This document shows positions 1 to 8,565 of a DNA stretch of 64,000 nucleotides, one piece after another. A program made the position numbers and the translations under genes. The first letter of the stretch is position 1. Each line of letters starts with the position of its first letter. The stretch is from positions 310,001 through 374,000 of the forward strand of contig NZ_ATXT01000016.1 of the NCBI RefSeq assembly GCF_000421825.1, read 5' to 3'. This DNA is from Humibacter albus DSM 18994 (lineage in GTDB: Bacteria > Actinomycetota > Actinomycetes > Actinomycetales > Microbacteriaceae). The notes under the pieces were generated by a model. That model did no database searches. It was not told where the DNA came from and saw only the letters and a program-made list of their open reading frames with translations.

Positions 1-357
1 CCGTCCCTCGGCGAGTCCGTCGGAGGCATCCTGGTCGTTCGTCAGCACCCAGGTGAAGTTCGATCCGACCTGCGTGGCCTGCTGCGGAATTTGGCCCGTG
101 GGCGCCGAGCCCTTCATCAGGCCTGCGGCGAACTGCCGACCGAGCGGTGTGGACTTGCCGTTGATCGTGGCCGGCACGTCGTCGTTGACGATCGCCGCGC
201 TCACGCGGTCGAGGTGCAGCGCGGGCGTCGACAGACCCCAGGTGAGCAGCAGGCCCATGAGCAAAGGCAGCAGTACGACGACCACGATCGCCGGGATGCG
301 CAGCCGTTCCGCACCCGCGCGCGCCGACAGAGCGGCCGCGTGCATCCGATCGCCCAT
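1..357 (-). CDS. YhgE/Pip-family membrane protein, N-terminal fragment
   Basis: The reading frame opens with ATG at 357 and runs off the left edge of the window, giving 119 codons. The first ~20 residues are basic, followed by a strong membrane segment at about residues 20-44 (IPAIVVVVLLPLLMGLLL). After it come VNDD, a GK...GRQFAAGLM stretch and a WVLTNDQDASDGLAEG segment, the pattern of the YhgE/Pip (phage infection protein) family, whose members are large envelope proteins often found beside MMPL or ABC exporters. The MMPL stop codon ends one base before this ATG, so the two genes are very likely co-transcribed and translationally coupled. The function of Pip homologues in actinobacteria is not settled. 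The family call rests on the N-terminus alone. Confidence 0.75.
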   Translation of the reverse strand, partial: MGDRMHAAALSARAGAERLRIPAIVVVVLLPLLMGLLLTWGLSTPALHLDRVSAAIVNDDVPATINGKSTPLGRQFAAGLMKGSAPTGQIPQQATQVGSNFTWVLTNDQDASDGLAEGR

Positions 358-358
358 C

Positions 359-3277
359 TCAGCCCACCCCCGCGTCGGCGTGCACCTCGTCCACCGCACC
401 GGCACCGACGCTCGCACCTGCACCTGCACTCCGTACCGTCTCCCGGCCGGCGTCGACGCGAACCTCCTGCGTCACGAACGCCGTCAGCATGTCGCTCACG
501 TCGGCATCCACACCGCACGTCGCCACGACGGTGAGCGGTGCACGATCGAACGCCGCGTGCGCGGCCGAATCACGCCCTCGAGCGTGCCCGGAAGCCGATG
601 CGGATGAGTGATCGACGACATCCGCCGCCCGTCGCAGCACGTCGACCACGGCAGCACGGGCTCGGGTCGCGCCCACCTCGTCGAGGTCGCACAGCACGAG
701 CACTTCCACGCTCCCCGTCAGCGCCACTCGGATGTCGTCCGCAGGCTCCCGCGATCCGCCGAGCGTCACGAGCGCGGTGCGGCCGCGCACCCACGGCGCC
801 CGTGCCGGCAGCACGAGCCCGACGCACTTCAGGCGCCCGGATGCCACGGCGTGTCTTCCGCAGATCGCCGCGGCCAGGGCTGCGGCGGCCGCCCGGTCGT
901 CGGCGCGCAGCACCAGCGCGTCGCCGCGCGGCACGTGTGCGCTGAAGTCGGCGACGAGCACCAGGTCACCACGGCTGAGAGTGACGTCCGCCGCCGCTAT
1001 CGCGAGGTCGGCGCGCGCGGGCGGCGGCGGCCACACGGCCAGTTCGAGCTCCCTGGTGATGCTCTCGCCCTCGACGTCGAAGTGAGGGAGCAGACGATCG
1101 AGAGCGCGGGGCATCCACCAGGCGTGCCGGCCGAACAGGGTGAGGACGGCGGGGATCAGCGTCATGCGCACGACGAACGCGTCGATCGTGACGCCCACGG
1201 CCAGGCCGAGTGCGATCGGCTGGATGGCGGCATCACCGGACGGCACGAAAGCGGCGAACACGGCGAACATGATGAGCGCCGCTGCCGTGACGACGCGAGC
1301 CGAGCCCAGAAATCCGGACTCGATGGCACCGTGCGCGTCGTGGTGATGTACGTAGTCCTCGCGCATGCGGCTGACCAGAAAGACCTCGTAGTCCATGGCC
1401 AGGCCGAAGAGCACGCCCATCAGGATGATCGGCATGAAGCTGACGACGGACCCGAGGGATGCCACGCCGAGCGGCCCCGCGAGGAATCCGCTCTCGAAGA
1501 CCAGACTCGTGAACCCGAACGCCGAGCCCACTGACAGCAGGTATCCCAGCGCGGCCGTGATGGGCACGACGATGGAGCGGAACACCATCGCGAGCAGAAC
1601 GAGGGAGAGGCCGACCACCAGGATGGCGAACGGCAGCAGGGCCTGACCGAGCCGTTCCGAGACGTCGATGCCGGCCGCCGTATAGCCGGTGACCGAGACG
1701 TCGATCCCGTATTCCTTCTCGAAGGATCCGTGCATCCCGCGCAGCCGCGCAACGAGGTTCTCGGTGGCGGTCGAGTCCGGTGCCCCGTCGGGAATGACCT
1801 GCACGATGCCGGTGTCGCCGCTCTCGTTCGGCGTGGAGAGCGGCACCGCCACGACACCGCGCACCTTCGCCACGCTCGCGCCGAGGTCGTTCATGAGGCC
1901 GACGGGATCGGTGCTCTGGATGATCGACGCGGTGAGCAGCAGCGGCCCGTTGTAGCCCGGGCCGAAGTGGTCGGCGATGAGGTCGTAGGTGACACGGCCG
2001 GGCTCGTCGGCGGGCAGCGAGCCGGCGTCGGGAAGCGAGAGCCGCAGGCTCGCCGCCGGCACCGTGAGCAGCCCGAGACCTGCCACGATGACAACGACCG
2101 TGACGATCGGCCACTTCGTGGCGCCGCGCACCCAGCCGAAGAAGATTCCGCGACGAACATCGGCACGTCCTGAGTCCACGGAGCCTCCTGATGGAGCGGA
2201 TGAAGTCGGCTCTGCGGACTCGGGGGATGCGGCGCGCGCGCTCGGCCGATACTTGCGCCGCACGATGCGCCAGCCGGCGAAGCCGAGCAGCGCCGGTGTC
2301 AGGGTCATCGACACCAGCACGGCGATGGCGACCGCCCCGGCGGAGGCGACGCCCATCGTCGTGAGGAACGGGATGCCTGCCACGCTGAGTCCGAGCAGCG
2401 CGATGATGACCGTCACGGCCGCGAACACCACGGCGGAGCCCGAGGTCGCGATGGAACGTGCGGCGGACTCCTCCGGGTCGAGTCCGTGTTTCACCTGGTC
2501 CTGATGCCGCGACGTGATGAACAGCGCGTAATCGATGCCCACCGCGAGCCCGAGCATGAGCGCGAGCAGCGGCGTGGTCGACGTGATCGTGGTGACGGCC
2601 GTCATGGCCAGCACGATCGACAGCGACACCGCCACCCCGAGCAGCGCAGTGATCAGCGGCATCGCGGCGGCGAGCAGCGACACGAACGTGAACGCGAGAA
2701 CGATGAACGCCACCAGGATGCCGAGCAGCTCGGTCACACTGATCCCCGCCGCGGTCTGCGAGAAGAGCTGACCACCCATGGATGCCTGCGAGCCGTTCGG
2801 CAAGGCGCGTTGCAGCCGATACGCCTCGGCCTGCAGCGCGTCGGAGGTCGATTCGTGCACGGCGCTCTGCACCACGGAGAGCTGGATGGGCACGATGACC
2901 GCGGAGTCGTCCGAGCTGATGTTCGCACTCGTCGACGATCCGTACGGCGAAGTGGCCGAGCTCACCTGCGGGATGGCGGCCAGTCGGTCGACGCTCTGCT
3001 CCACGGCCGACTGGAACGAGGCATCCCGAACACTCCCGCCCTTGGGCGCCACCGCCACCAGCTGCGCCGACGTGCCGCTCACCTGGGGGAACGTGCGCGC
3101 GAGCGAGTCCAGCGCCTGCTGCGACTCGGTGCCGGGAATGGCGTAGGTGTTCTGCGTGCCGGTGCCCAGCAGGGCGGCGGCCGCGATCGCGGCGGCGACG
3201 AGCGCGAGCCAGACGATCAGCACGAGCACGCGGGCGCGGAACGCCCAGCGACCCACCGTGTAGAGAAAGGACGACAT
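359..3277 (-). CDS. MMPL-family exporter with a degenerate ABC-ATPase-like C-terminal domain
   Basis: Predicted RND-type MMPL transporter of the cytoplasmic membrane, 972 aa. The ATG at 3277 is chosen because the membrane segment starts ~15 residues later (VLVLIVWLALVAAAIA); the upstream extension is Arg/Ser-rich and not protein-like. Two MMPL halves are visible: large extracytoplasmic loops follow TM1 and TM7, and the conserved Asp-Tyr pairs sit in GIDYALF (about 247-253) and AMDYEVF (about 627-634). After the last membrane segment, residues ~757-972 look like a decayed ABC ATPase: an A-loop-like strand, then RADDRAAAAAL (~791-801) where Walker A should be, then a VEVLVLCDLDEVGA segment resembling Walker B. 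No intact P-loop remains. The substrate is unknown; relatives move lipids, siderophores or drugs. It is followed one base later by a YhgE/Pip gene. Confidence 0.85.
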   Translation of the reverse strand: MSSFLYTVGRWAFRARVLVLIVWLALVAAAIAAAALLGTGTQNTYAIPGTESQQALDSLARTFPQVSGTSAQLVAVAPKGGSVRDASFQSAVEQSVDRLAAIPQVSSATSPYGSSTSANISSDDSAVIVPIQLSVVQSAVHESTSDALQAEAYRLQRALPNGSQASMGGQLFSQTAAGISVTELLGILVAFIVLAFTFVSLLAAAMPLITALLGVAVSLSIVLAMTAVTTITSTTPLLALMLGLAVGIDYALFITSRHQDQVKHGLDPEESAARSIATSGSAVVFAAVTVIIALLGLSVAGIPFLTTMGVASAGAVAIAVLVSMTLTPALLGFAGWRIVRRKYRPSARAASPESAEPTSSAPSGGSVDSGRADVRRGIFFGWVRGATKWPIVTVVVIVAGLGLLTVPAASLRLSLPDAGSLPADEPGRVTYDLIADHFGPGYNGPLLLTASIIQSTDPVGLMNDLGASVAKVRGVVAVPLSTPNESGDTGIVQVIPDGAPDSTATENLVARLRGMHGSFEKEYGIDVSVTGYTAAGIDVSERLGQALLPFAILVVGLSLVLLAMVFRSIVVPITAALGYLLSVGSAFGFTSLVFESGFLAGPLGVASLGSVVSFMPIILMGVLFGLAMDYEVFLVSRMREDYVHHHDAHGAIESGFLGSARVVTAAALIMFAVFAAFVPSGDAAIQPIALGLAVGVTIDAFVVRMTLIPAVLTLFGRHAWWMPRALDRLLPHFDVEGESITRELELAVWPPPPARADLAIAAADVTLSRGDLVLVADFSAHVPRGDALVLRADDRAAAAALAAAICGRHAVASGRLKCVGLVLPARAPWVRGRTALVTLGGSREPADDIRVALTGSVEVLVLCDLDEVGATRARAAVVDVLRRAADVVDHSSASASGHARGRDSAAHAAFDRAPLTVVATCGVDADVSDMLTAFVTQEVRVDAGRETVRSAGAGASVGAGAVDEVHADAGVG

Positions 3278-3464
3278 GCGCGGCCCCCTGACCGCCCTGC
3301 AGAGGCGAGCATTGCTCGAATTCGGCGGCCTCCTGCTGAGGCTAGGCCCGACTCGGCTGTGCCGCTGGCCCCCGTACGCGGGGCCCGTGCTCGAACGAGC
3401 GAGTCCACGACCGGCAGCGCTCGGGCCGAGGGCGGGTGCAGGCCGGTGCACCAGAATGGTTCGG

Positions 3465-4754
3465 ATGTCGCAACCGGAACAGCCAGCGGCGAACCGGCCC
3501 GAGCAGACGGTGTCGTCGCCACAGCCGTCGCGCGTGCGCACCCTGCTGGCGGCGACAGGCGCGTTCTACTTTCCGATCGCGTTCATCGCGCGCTTCCCCT
3601 ACGCGATGATCGTCGTCGGCGTGCTCACGCTCATCGTCGCGGTGCGTGATTCGCTGGCGCTGGGCGGTCTGGTCTCCGCCTGCGTTGGCCTGGGCACGGC
3701 TGCCGTCGGCCCGCTGATCGGGGCCGCGGCAGACCGGTTCGGCCAGCGACGCGTCGTACTGCTGGCGGGCATCCTGAACGGAGTGACGCTTCTGCTGATG
3801 GCGGCCGCCGCGACGGCAGCACCGGAAGCGGTCGTACTGCTGATCGCCGTGCTCATCGGCGCCACCGCGCCGCAGGTGTCGCCGCTGTCGCGCAGCCGGC
3901 TTGTGGGGATCATCCAGACCCGGATGCCGGCATCCGCTCGCTCCAGCGTGCTGAACGCCACGTTCTCGTACGAGTCGGCGGCCGACGAGGTGACGTTCGT
4001 GTTCGGGCCGGTGCTCGTCGGCGTACTCGCGACGACCGCCGGCCCACAGGCCGCCGTCGTCGGGGGCGCGCTGCTCGAGTTCGTGTTCGTCACGGCGTTC
4101 GCACTACACTCCACGAGCAAGCTCGCCGCTCACGAGACGGCGGTGCACGACCGCGCGCCGGCGCGCGAACTGGTGCGGCCCCGACTGCTGGTGCTCGTGA
4201 CCGGTGCCACCGGCATCGGGCTGTTCTTCGGCGCGATGCTGACGGCACTGACGGCGCTCATGACCACGCTCGGAGACCCGGACCAGTCAGGGCTGGTCTA
4301 CGGCGCGATGGGTGTCGGATCCGCGGCGTTCGCACTGGGCATGGCGCTCATGCCCGAGCGCTTCAGCCTGCGTGCGCGATGGCTCGTGTTCGGCGTCGTC
4401 CTGCTGGGTGGCGCCTCCGCGTTCCCGCTCGCGGGCACCGTGCCGACGGCGCTGATCGTGCTGTTCATCACCGGAGTCGGCGTCGGTCCCACGCTGGTCT
4501 CCCTCTACAGCCTGGCCGCGCTGCGCAGCCCCGCGGGGCGTTCGGCGACGGTGATGACCATGCTCGGGTCCGGCGTCGTGGTCGGGCAGGCGGCGGCGTC
4601 CGGCATCGTCGGAGCGGTGGCATCCTCGGCCGGCTCGCACGCGGCATCCTTCTCACCGGCCATCGCTGCCGCGATCGTGCTCGCGGCGGCCGCCGTCAAC
4701 TGGATGCTGTCGCCTCGCCGCTCCCGCCCCTCACCGGAGACCCCCATGCCATAG
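3465..4754 (+). CDS. MFS transporter
   Basis: Major facilitator superfamily membrane protein, 429 aa from ATG 3465 (MSQPEQ); an in-frame ATG at 3456 is an alternative and no good Shine-Dalgarno separates them. About 12 hydrophobic segments begin near residue 30 (LLAATGAFYFPIAFIARFPYAM), and the MFS signature after TM2 reads DRFGQRRVVLLAG. The transported compound cannot be inferred. The gene is divergent from the MMPL exporter across ~190 bp and is followed by a second MFS gene only nine bases after its stop. That second gene appears to have its own leaderless promoter overlapping this stop codon. Confidence 0.8.
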   Translation: MSQPEQPAANRPEQTVSSPQPSRVRTLLAATGAFYFPIAFIARFPYAMIVVGVLTLIVAVRDSLALGGLVSACVGLGTAAVGPLIGAAADRFGQRRVVLLAGILNGVTLLLMAAAATAAPEAVVLLIAVLIGATAPQVSPLSRSRLVGIIQTRMPASARSSVLNATFSYESAADEVTFVFGPVLVGVLATTAGPQAAVVGGALLEFVFVTAFALHSTSKLAAHETAVHDRAPARELVRPRLLVLVTGATGIGLFFGAMLTALTALMTTLGDPDQSGLVYGAMGVGSAAFALGMALMPERFSLRARWLVFGVVLLGGASAFPLAGTVPTALIVLFITGVGVGPTLVSLYSLAALRSPAGRSATVMTMLGSGVVVGQAAASGIVGAVASSAGSHAASFSPAIAAAIVLAAAAVNWMLSPRRSRPSPETPMP

Positions 4755-4757
4755 GGT
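4752..4757 (+). promoter_or_regulatory. -10 box (TAGGGT) for a leaderless MFS mRNA
   Basis: The hexamer TAGGGT fits the actinobacterial TANNNT -10 box and lies exactly six bases before the ATG at 4764, so transcription would start at the start codon. It shares its first three bases with the TAG stop codon of the upstream MFS gene. No clear -35 is visible. This supports ATG 4764 over the in-frame GTG at 4758. Confidence 0.5.
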
Positions 4758-4763
4758 GTGCGC

Positions 4764-6131
4764 ATGACCGAGCACCCGACCGGCTCCGGCATCGACGCCG
4801 CGGCCACCGCTTCCGCTAGCGCACCGGCTTCGGCTGAGCCGATCGTGCCCACGAGCACCGGTCTCGGGCGCGTGCTGGCGTGGGGATCGTGGGACTGGGG
4901 CTCGGCCGCGTTCAACGCGGTGGCGACCACGTTCGTCTTCACCGTCTACCTCACCGGCAAGTCGTTCGGCGATCCCGATCAGCTCTCCGAGTTCCTCAGC
5001 TGGACCATCACCGCCGCCGGAATCGTGGTGCTGCTCCTGGCCCCCGTGCTCGGCCAGCGCACCGACACGTCCGGCCGGCGCAAGCTCTGGCTCGGTGTGA
5101 ACACCGCCGTGGTGGTCGCCTGTCTCGCGCTGATGTTCTTCGTGCAGGCGACGCCGTCGTACGTCTGGCTGGGACTCGCTCTGCTGGCGGTCGGCACCGT
5201 GTTCTTCGAGATCGCGGGGGTGAACTACAACGGGATGCTCCGCCAGATCTCCACGCCGAAGACGATCGGCAAGGTGAGCGGCCTGGGCTGGGGCATGGGA
5301 TACGTGGGCGGCATCGTGCTGCTGCTCATCGTGTACTTCGGCTTCATTCACCCGGATGTCGGGCTCTTCGGCGTGACGAGCGAGAACGGACTGTCGGTGC
5401 GGGTCTCGATGCTCATCGCGGCGCTGTGGTTCGCCGTGTTCGCGCTGCCCGTGCTGTTCGCCGTGCCGGAGAACCGGGCGATGCAGGATCTCGGCCGCCC
5501 CCGCGTCGGGTTCTTCCGCTCCTACGCCGTGCTCGGCCGCGACATCGCCCGACTGTGGAGCACCAGCCGACACACCGTGTACTTTCTGCTCGCCAGCGCG
5601 ATCTTCCGTGACGGTCTCACCGGCGTGTTCACGTTCGGCGGCGTGCTGGCCGCGGGCTCGTTCGGATTCACCTCCGGTGAGGTGATCATCTTCGCCATCG
5701 CCGCGAACGTGGTCGCGGGCATCGCCACGATCGCGATCGGCACCCTCGATGACCGGCTCGGGCCGAAGCCCGTCATCATCACGTCGCTGATCGGACTCGT
5801 CGTCAGCGGATCCCTCGTCTTCGTGCTGCACGGCGGCGGTCAGGTCGTGTTCTGGACGCTCGGTCTCGCCCTCTGCCTCTTCGTCGGACCCGCGCAGTCC
5901 GCGAGCCGCACGTTCCTCGGCCGCCTCATCCCGCCGGGTCGTGAGGGCGAGGTCTACGGCCTCTACGCGACCACGGGACGTGCCGCGACCTTCATCGCCC
6001 CGGCCATGTTCGGCGTCTTCGTGGCGATCGGCGGCAAGCAGTACTGGGGCATCCTGGGCATCGTCGTGGTGCTGGCCGTCGGCCTGGCAGTGATGATCCC
6101 GGTGAAGGGCAAGCAGGACCAGCTGCGCTGA
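4764..6131 (+). CDS. UMF1-type (Atg22-like) MFS transporter
   Basis: A 455-aa polytopic membrane protein. After a ~35-residue Ala/Ser/Pro-rich N-terminus the first membrane region starts at LAWGSWDWGSAAFNAV, and the sequence GVNYNGMLRQISTP followed by GLGWGMGYVGGIVLLL is typical of the UMF1/Atg22-like branch of MFS carriers. DDRLGPKP is the second-half cytoplasmic loop. Yeast Atg22 exports amino acids from the vacuole, but bacterial members have no agreed substrate. The start is ATG 4764 because a -10-like TAGGGT lies six bases upstream. It ends 38 bp before the convergent Gfo/Idh gene. Confidence 0.8.
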   Translation: MTEHPTGSGIDAAATASASAPASAEPIVPTSTGLGRVLAWGSWDWGSAAFNAVATTFVFTVYLTGKSFGDPDQLSEFLSWTITAAGIVVLLLAPVLGQRTDTSGRRKLWLGVNTAVVVACLALMFFVQATPSYVWLGLALLAVGTVFFEIAGVNYNGMLRQISTPKTIGKVSGLGWGMGYVGGIVLLLIVYFGFIHPDVGLFGVTSENGLSVRVSMLIAALWFAVFALPVLFAVPENRAMQDLGRPRVGFFRSYAVLGRDIARLWSTSRHTVYFLLASAIFRDGLTGVFTFGGVLAAGSFGFTSGEVIIFAIAANVVAGIATIAIGTLDDRLGPKPVIITSLIGLVVSGSLVFVLHGGGQVVFWTLGLALCLFVGPAQSASRTFLGRLIPPGREGEVYGLYATTGRAATFIAPAMFGVFVAIGGKQYWGILGIVVVLAVGLAVMIPVKGKQDQLR

Positions 6132-6169
6132 GTCCCGCCGGCGTCAGCGCTTTCGGCTCGGACACCGCG

Positions 6170-7120
6170 TCAGGCCAATTCCACCCACGCGCCGCCGGCA
6201 CGCACCGAGTCGCGGGCGGCCAGCGCCGTGCGCAGCGCCAGCACCGCGTCGCTCGTCGGTGCGATCGCCGACGGCGTTCCGGATGCCACACACTCCAGAA
6301 AGTGCGCCGCCTGCGTCGCGTACGGGTTGCGCGCTGCCCCGGCACCCTCAGCGGACCCTGCACCGGCAAGCTGCGGGACCGCGCTCGCTTCCTCGTCATC
6401 GCGGATACGCAGCATGCCGGCATCGCCGGTCACCTGCAGCGAGGTCGCGAACGGACGACTCGCCGGCATGCGCGCGTGGCTGAGCACCTGCGCGGTGCCG
6501 CCACCGGCGTAGCGCACGGTCGTCTCGACCGGACCGAGTGCATCGGCGGCGTATGACCGCACCGCGACGGGCGTGCCGAGCAACAGGTTCGCCTGGTCGA
6601 GGTCGTGGATGCCCACGTCGACCGCCACCCCACCGGAGAGGTCCTCGTCGTGCCACCACGGCGTGGTCGGCGGCGCGATCATGCGCTCGGCGCGCACGTG
6701 CAGCACGCGCCCGACCTCGCCTGCTGCCACCGCCTCCCGCACCCGCGCGTACGCGTCGAAGAAGCGCACGACGTGGGCGACCATGAGGACGCGGCCACAG
6801 GTATCCGCTTCGCGTGCGATCGACTCGGCGTCGGCGACGCTGAGCGCCATCGGCTTCTCGAGCAGCACGTGCTTACCCGCGCGCAGGGATGCCACGGCGA
6901 GCTCACGATGCGTCGGGGTCGGCGTGCAGATGGTCACGATGTCGAGCGTCGGATCGGCGAGCGCCTCGTCCAACCGGGTCACGGTGCGGGCGGCAGGGGC
7001 ATCGGCGAGCGCGGCATCCGACTGCCGGGCGACGAGATAGGCGACGTCAGCCCCGACCTGGCGCCAGGCGGCGGCGTGGGCGGCGCCGATGGATCCGGGG
7101 CCGACGATGGCGACTGTCAT
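6170..7120 (-). CDS. Gfo/Idh/MocA-family oxidoreductase
   Basis: NAD(P)-dependent dehydrogenase of the glucose-fructose oxidoreductase/inositol dehydrogenase family, 316 aa, cytosolic. The Rossmann motif VGPGSIGAAHAAAW (residues 5-18) binds the nucleotide. The family hallmark EKPMALSVADA (about 90-100) carries the catalytic-region Lys, and GGVAVDVGIHDLDQANLLLG (about 163-182) contains the usual substrate-site Asp and His. The start is ATG 7120, with GAGGA eight bases upstream. The sugar or polyol substrate is unknown, and no carbohydrate operon surrounds the gene. Confidence 0.85.
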   Translation of the reverse strand: MTVAIVGPGSIGAAHAAAWRQVGADVAYLVARQSDAALADAPAARTVTRLDEALADPTLDIVTICTPTPTHRELAVASLRAGKHVLLEKPMALSVADAESIAREADTCGRVLMVAHVVRFFDAYARVREAVAAGEVGRVLHVRAERMIAPPTTPWWHDEDLSGGVAVDVGIHDLDQANLLLGTPVAVRSYAADALGPVETTVRYAGGGTAQVLSHARMPASRPFATSLQVTGDAGMLRIRDDEEASAVPQLAGAGSAEGAGAARNPYATQAAHFLECVASGTPSAIAPTSDAVLALRTALAARDSVRAGGAWVELA

Positions 7121-7179
7121 CGAAGCATCCTCGCATGTGGTTTCCCGAGCTCACGCCGACCGGCCAGCTCGGTGACGGC

Positions 7180-7707
7180 TCAGCGCCGGCGCGTACCCTC
7201 GAGGTGCTCGACGAGCTTCCAGGTGGCGCCGTCGTCGTCGCTCACCCAGCCATCGAACGTGTACGAATCGTTGGTGATGGCGCTGAAGTTCCAGCGGATC
7301 GGCCGCTCGTCGTTCTGCGTTCCGTCCTGCCGCACGCCATCGCGCCAACCCTGGGCGACGAGGTTCGCGTACTGGTTGTTGGGCGGCGAGAAATAGCTGA
7401 CGCGCACGACGCCCGCGGCCGGGTCGTATACGCGCACGGCGACGGCCACGGTGGCGGGGCCGTCATCCGTCTGCACGACCTCGAGGTCTTCGAGGGCGCG
7501 GCCGTCCATGACCCACGACACCAGCCACGTGAAGTCGCGCTCGACCCACTCATCGGTGTCCTCATCGAGCCGGCTGCCCTTCACGTGCCATGACCCGACC
7601 ATCTGGCCGAACCTCGTCATGCGATTCGGATGCTCCGGCGCCACCTCCGCGCTGATCAACGCCTGGGCGAAGGACGCCGCCTCGTCGCGCCCACCCGATT
7701 CACTCAT
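7180..7707 (-). CDS. Conserved small protein coupled to dcd (heme/lipid-binding-like fold suspected)
   Basis: A 175-aa soluble protein with no signal peptide or membrane segment. It starts at ATG 7707, which overlaps the dcd stop codon (ATGA), with AGAGGT just upstream, so translation is coupled to dcd. The body contains [14 protein letters not shown] (about 30-43), alternating strand-like segments, and a C-terminal [27 protein letters not shown]. The G-x-W opening plus beta-rich layout is reminiscent of DUF1579-type or lipocalin-like beta barrels, but this is only a resemblance. A link to pyrimidine deoxynucleotide metabolism is suggested only by position. Confidence 0.6.
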   Translation of the reverse strand: MSESGGRDEAASFAQALISAEVAPEHPNRMTRFGQMVGSWHVKGSRLDEDTDEWVERDFTWLVSWVMDGRALEDLEVVQTDDGPATVAVAVRVYDPAAGVVRVSYFSPPNNQYANLVAQGWRDGVRQDGTQNDERPIRWNFSAITNDSYTFDGWVSDDDGATWKLVEHLEGTRRR

Positions 7708-8375
7708 GATGACCTCTGCCCTGCCGACGAAGGCTCCGGGGAACGCTCGTGCGCCTGTTCGACGTTCCCCCGCTCGGCGGGTTCGCCGACGCTCGTGCCA
7801 CTCACGTCGGTGCGGTGGAAGTTCAGGAACGAACGGGATGCCGTCGGCCCACGCTGTCCCTGATATCGCGAGCTGTACGCCGCCGACCCGTACGGCTCCT
7901 CCGCGGGAGACGACAGCTGGAAGAAGCACATCTGGCCGATCTTCATGCCGGGCCAGAGCTTGATCGGCAGCGTCGCGACGTTGCTCAGCTCGAGCGTGAC
8001 GTGACCGGTGAAGCCGGGGTCGATGAACCCCGCCGTGGAGTGGGTGAGCAGCCCCAAGCGCCCGAGCGAGCTCTTGCCTTCGAGCCGCGCCGCGATGTCG
8101 TCGGGCAGCGAGACCCGCTCGAACGTGGACCCGAGGGCGAACTCGCCGGGGTGCAGGATGAACGGCTGGTCACCGTCCACCTCGACGAGGTGCGTCAGTT
8201 CGGGCTGGTCCTGCGACGGATCGATGAACGCGTATTTGTGGTTGTCGAAGAGCCGGAAGAACCGGTCGAGGCGCACGTCGATGCTCGAGGGCTGGATCAT
8301 CGCCGGATCGTAGGGCTCCAGAGCGATGCGCTCCGCCTCGAGTTGGGCAGTGATGTCGCGATCAGACAGCAGCAC
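7704..8375 (-). CDS. dcd: dCTP deaminase (likely bifunctional dCTP deaminase/dUTPase)
   Basis: Trimeric cytosolic enzyme that deaminates dCTP to dUTP for dTMP synthesis, 223 aa. KSSLGRLG (101-108) is the phosphate-binding motif. [11 protein letters not shown] leads to TLELSN with the catalytic Glu at residue 129. This [10 protein letters not shown] version matches the actinobacterial type known from M. tuberculosis, which also hydrolyses dUTP to dUMP, rather than the E. coli type. The last ~30 residues (Ser/Glu-rich) extend beyond the usual ~190-200 aa. The GTG start has no leader; see the -10 box at 8382-8387. The downstream gene overlaps its stop by ATGA. Confidence 0.93.
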   Translation of the reverse strand: MLLSDRDITAQLEAERIALEPYDPAMIQPSSIDVRLDRFFRLFDNHKYAFIDPSQDQPELTHLVEVDGDQPFILHPGEFALGSTFERVSLPDDIAARLEGKSSLGRLGLLTHSTAGFIDPGFTGHVTLELSNVATLPIKLWPGMKIGQMCFFQLSSPAEEPYGSAAYSSRYQGQRGPTASRSFLNFHRTDVSGTSVGEPAERGNVEQAHERSPEPSSAGQRSS

Positions 8376-8381
8376 GGGGTC

Positions 8382-8387
8382 AGACTA
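8382..8387 (-). promoter_or_regulatory. -10 box (TAGTCT) for a leaderless dcd mRNA
   Basis: TAGTCT on the minus strand is separated from the dcd GTG by exactly six bases (GACCCC). Initiation would therefore fall on the start codon, which also explains the absence of a Shine-Dalgarno sequence. No recognisable -35 box. Confidence 0.5.
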
Positions 8388-8565
8388 TCCGACGGCAGTG
8401 GAGCGCGGGTGGGAGCGCGGCGGCGAGGGCACGGCGATGAGAGTGCGCGAGCGGAAGCGCGAGCGGGAGGTCGGCGCCGGCCGGGCATCGTCGGGCGTTC
8501 GTGGACAGGGCGCACGCGCGGTCGTAGCGTGAAGGCATCCGTGCTTCCAAGGGATGGGGGGATCC

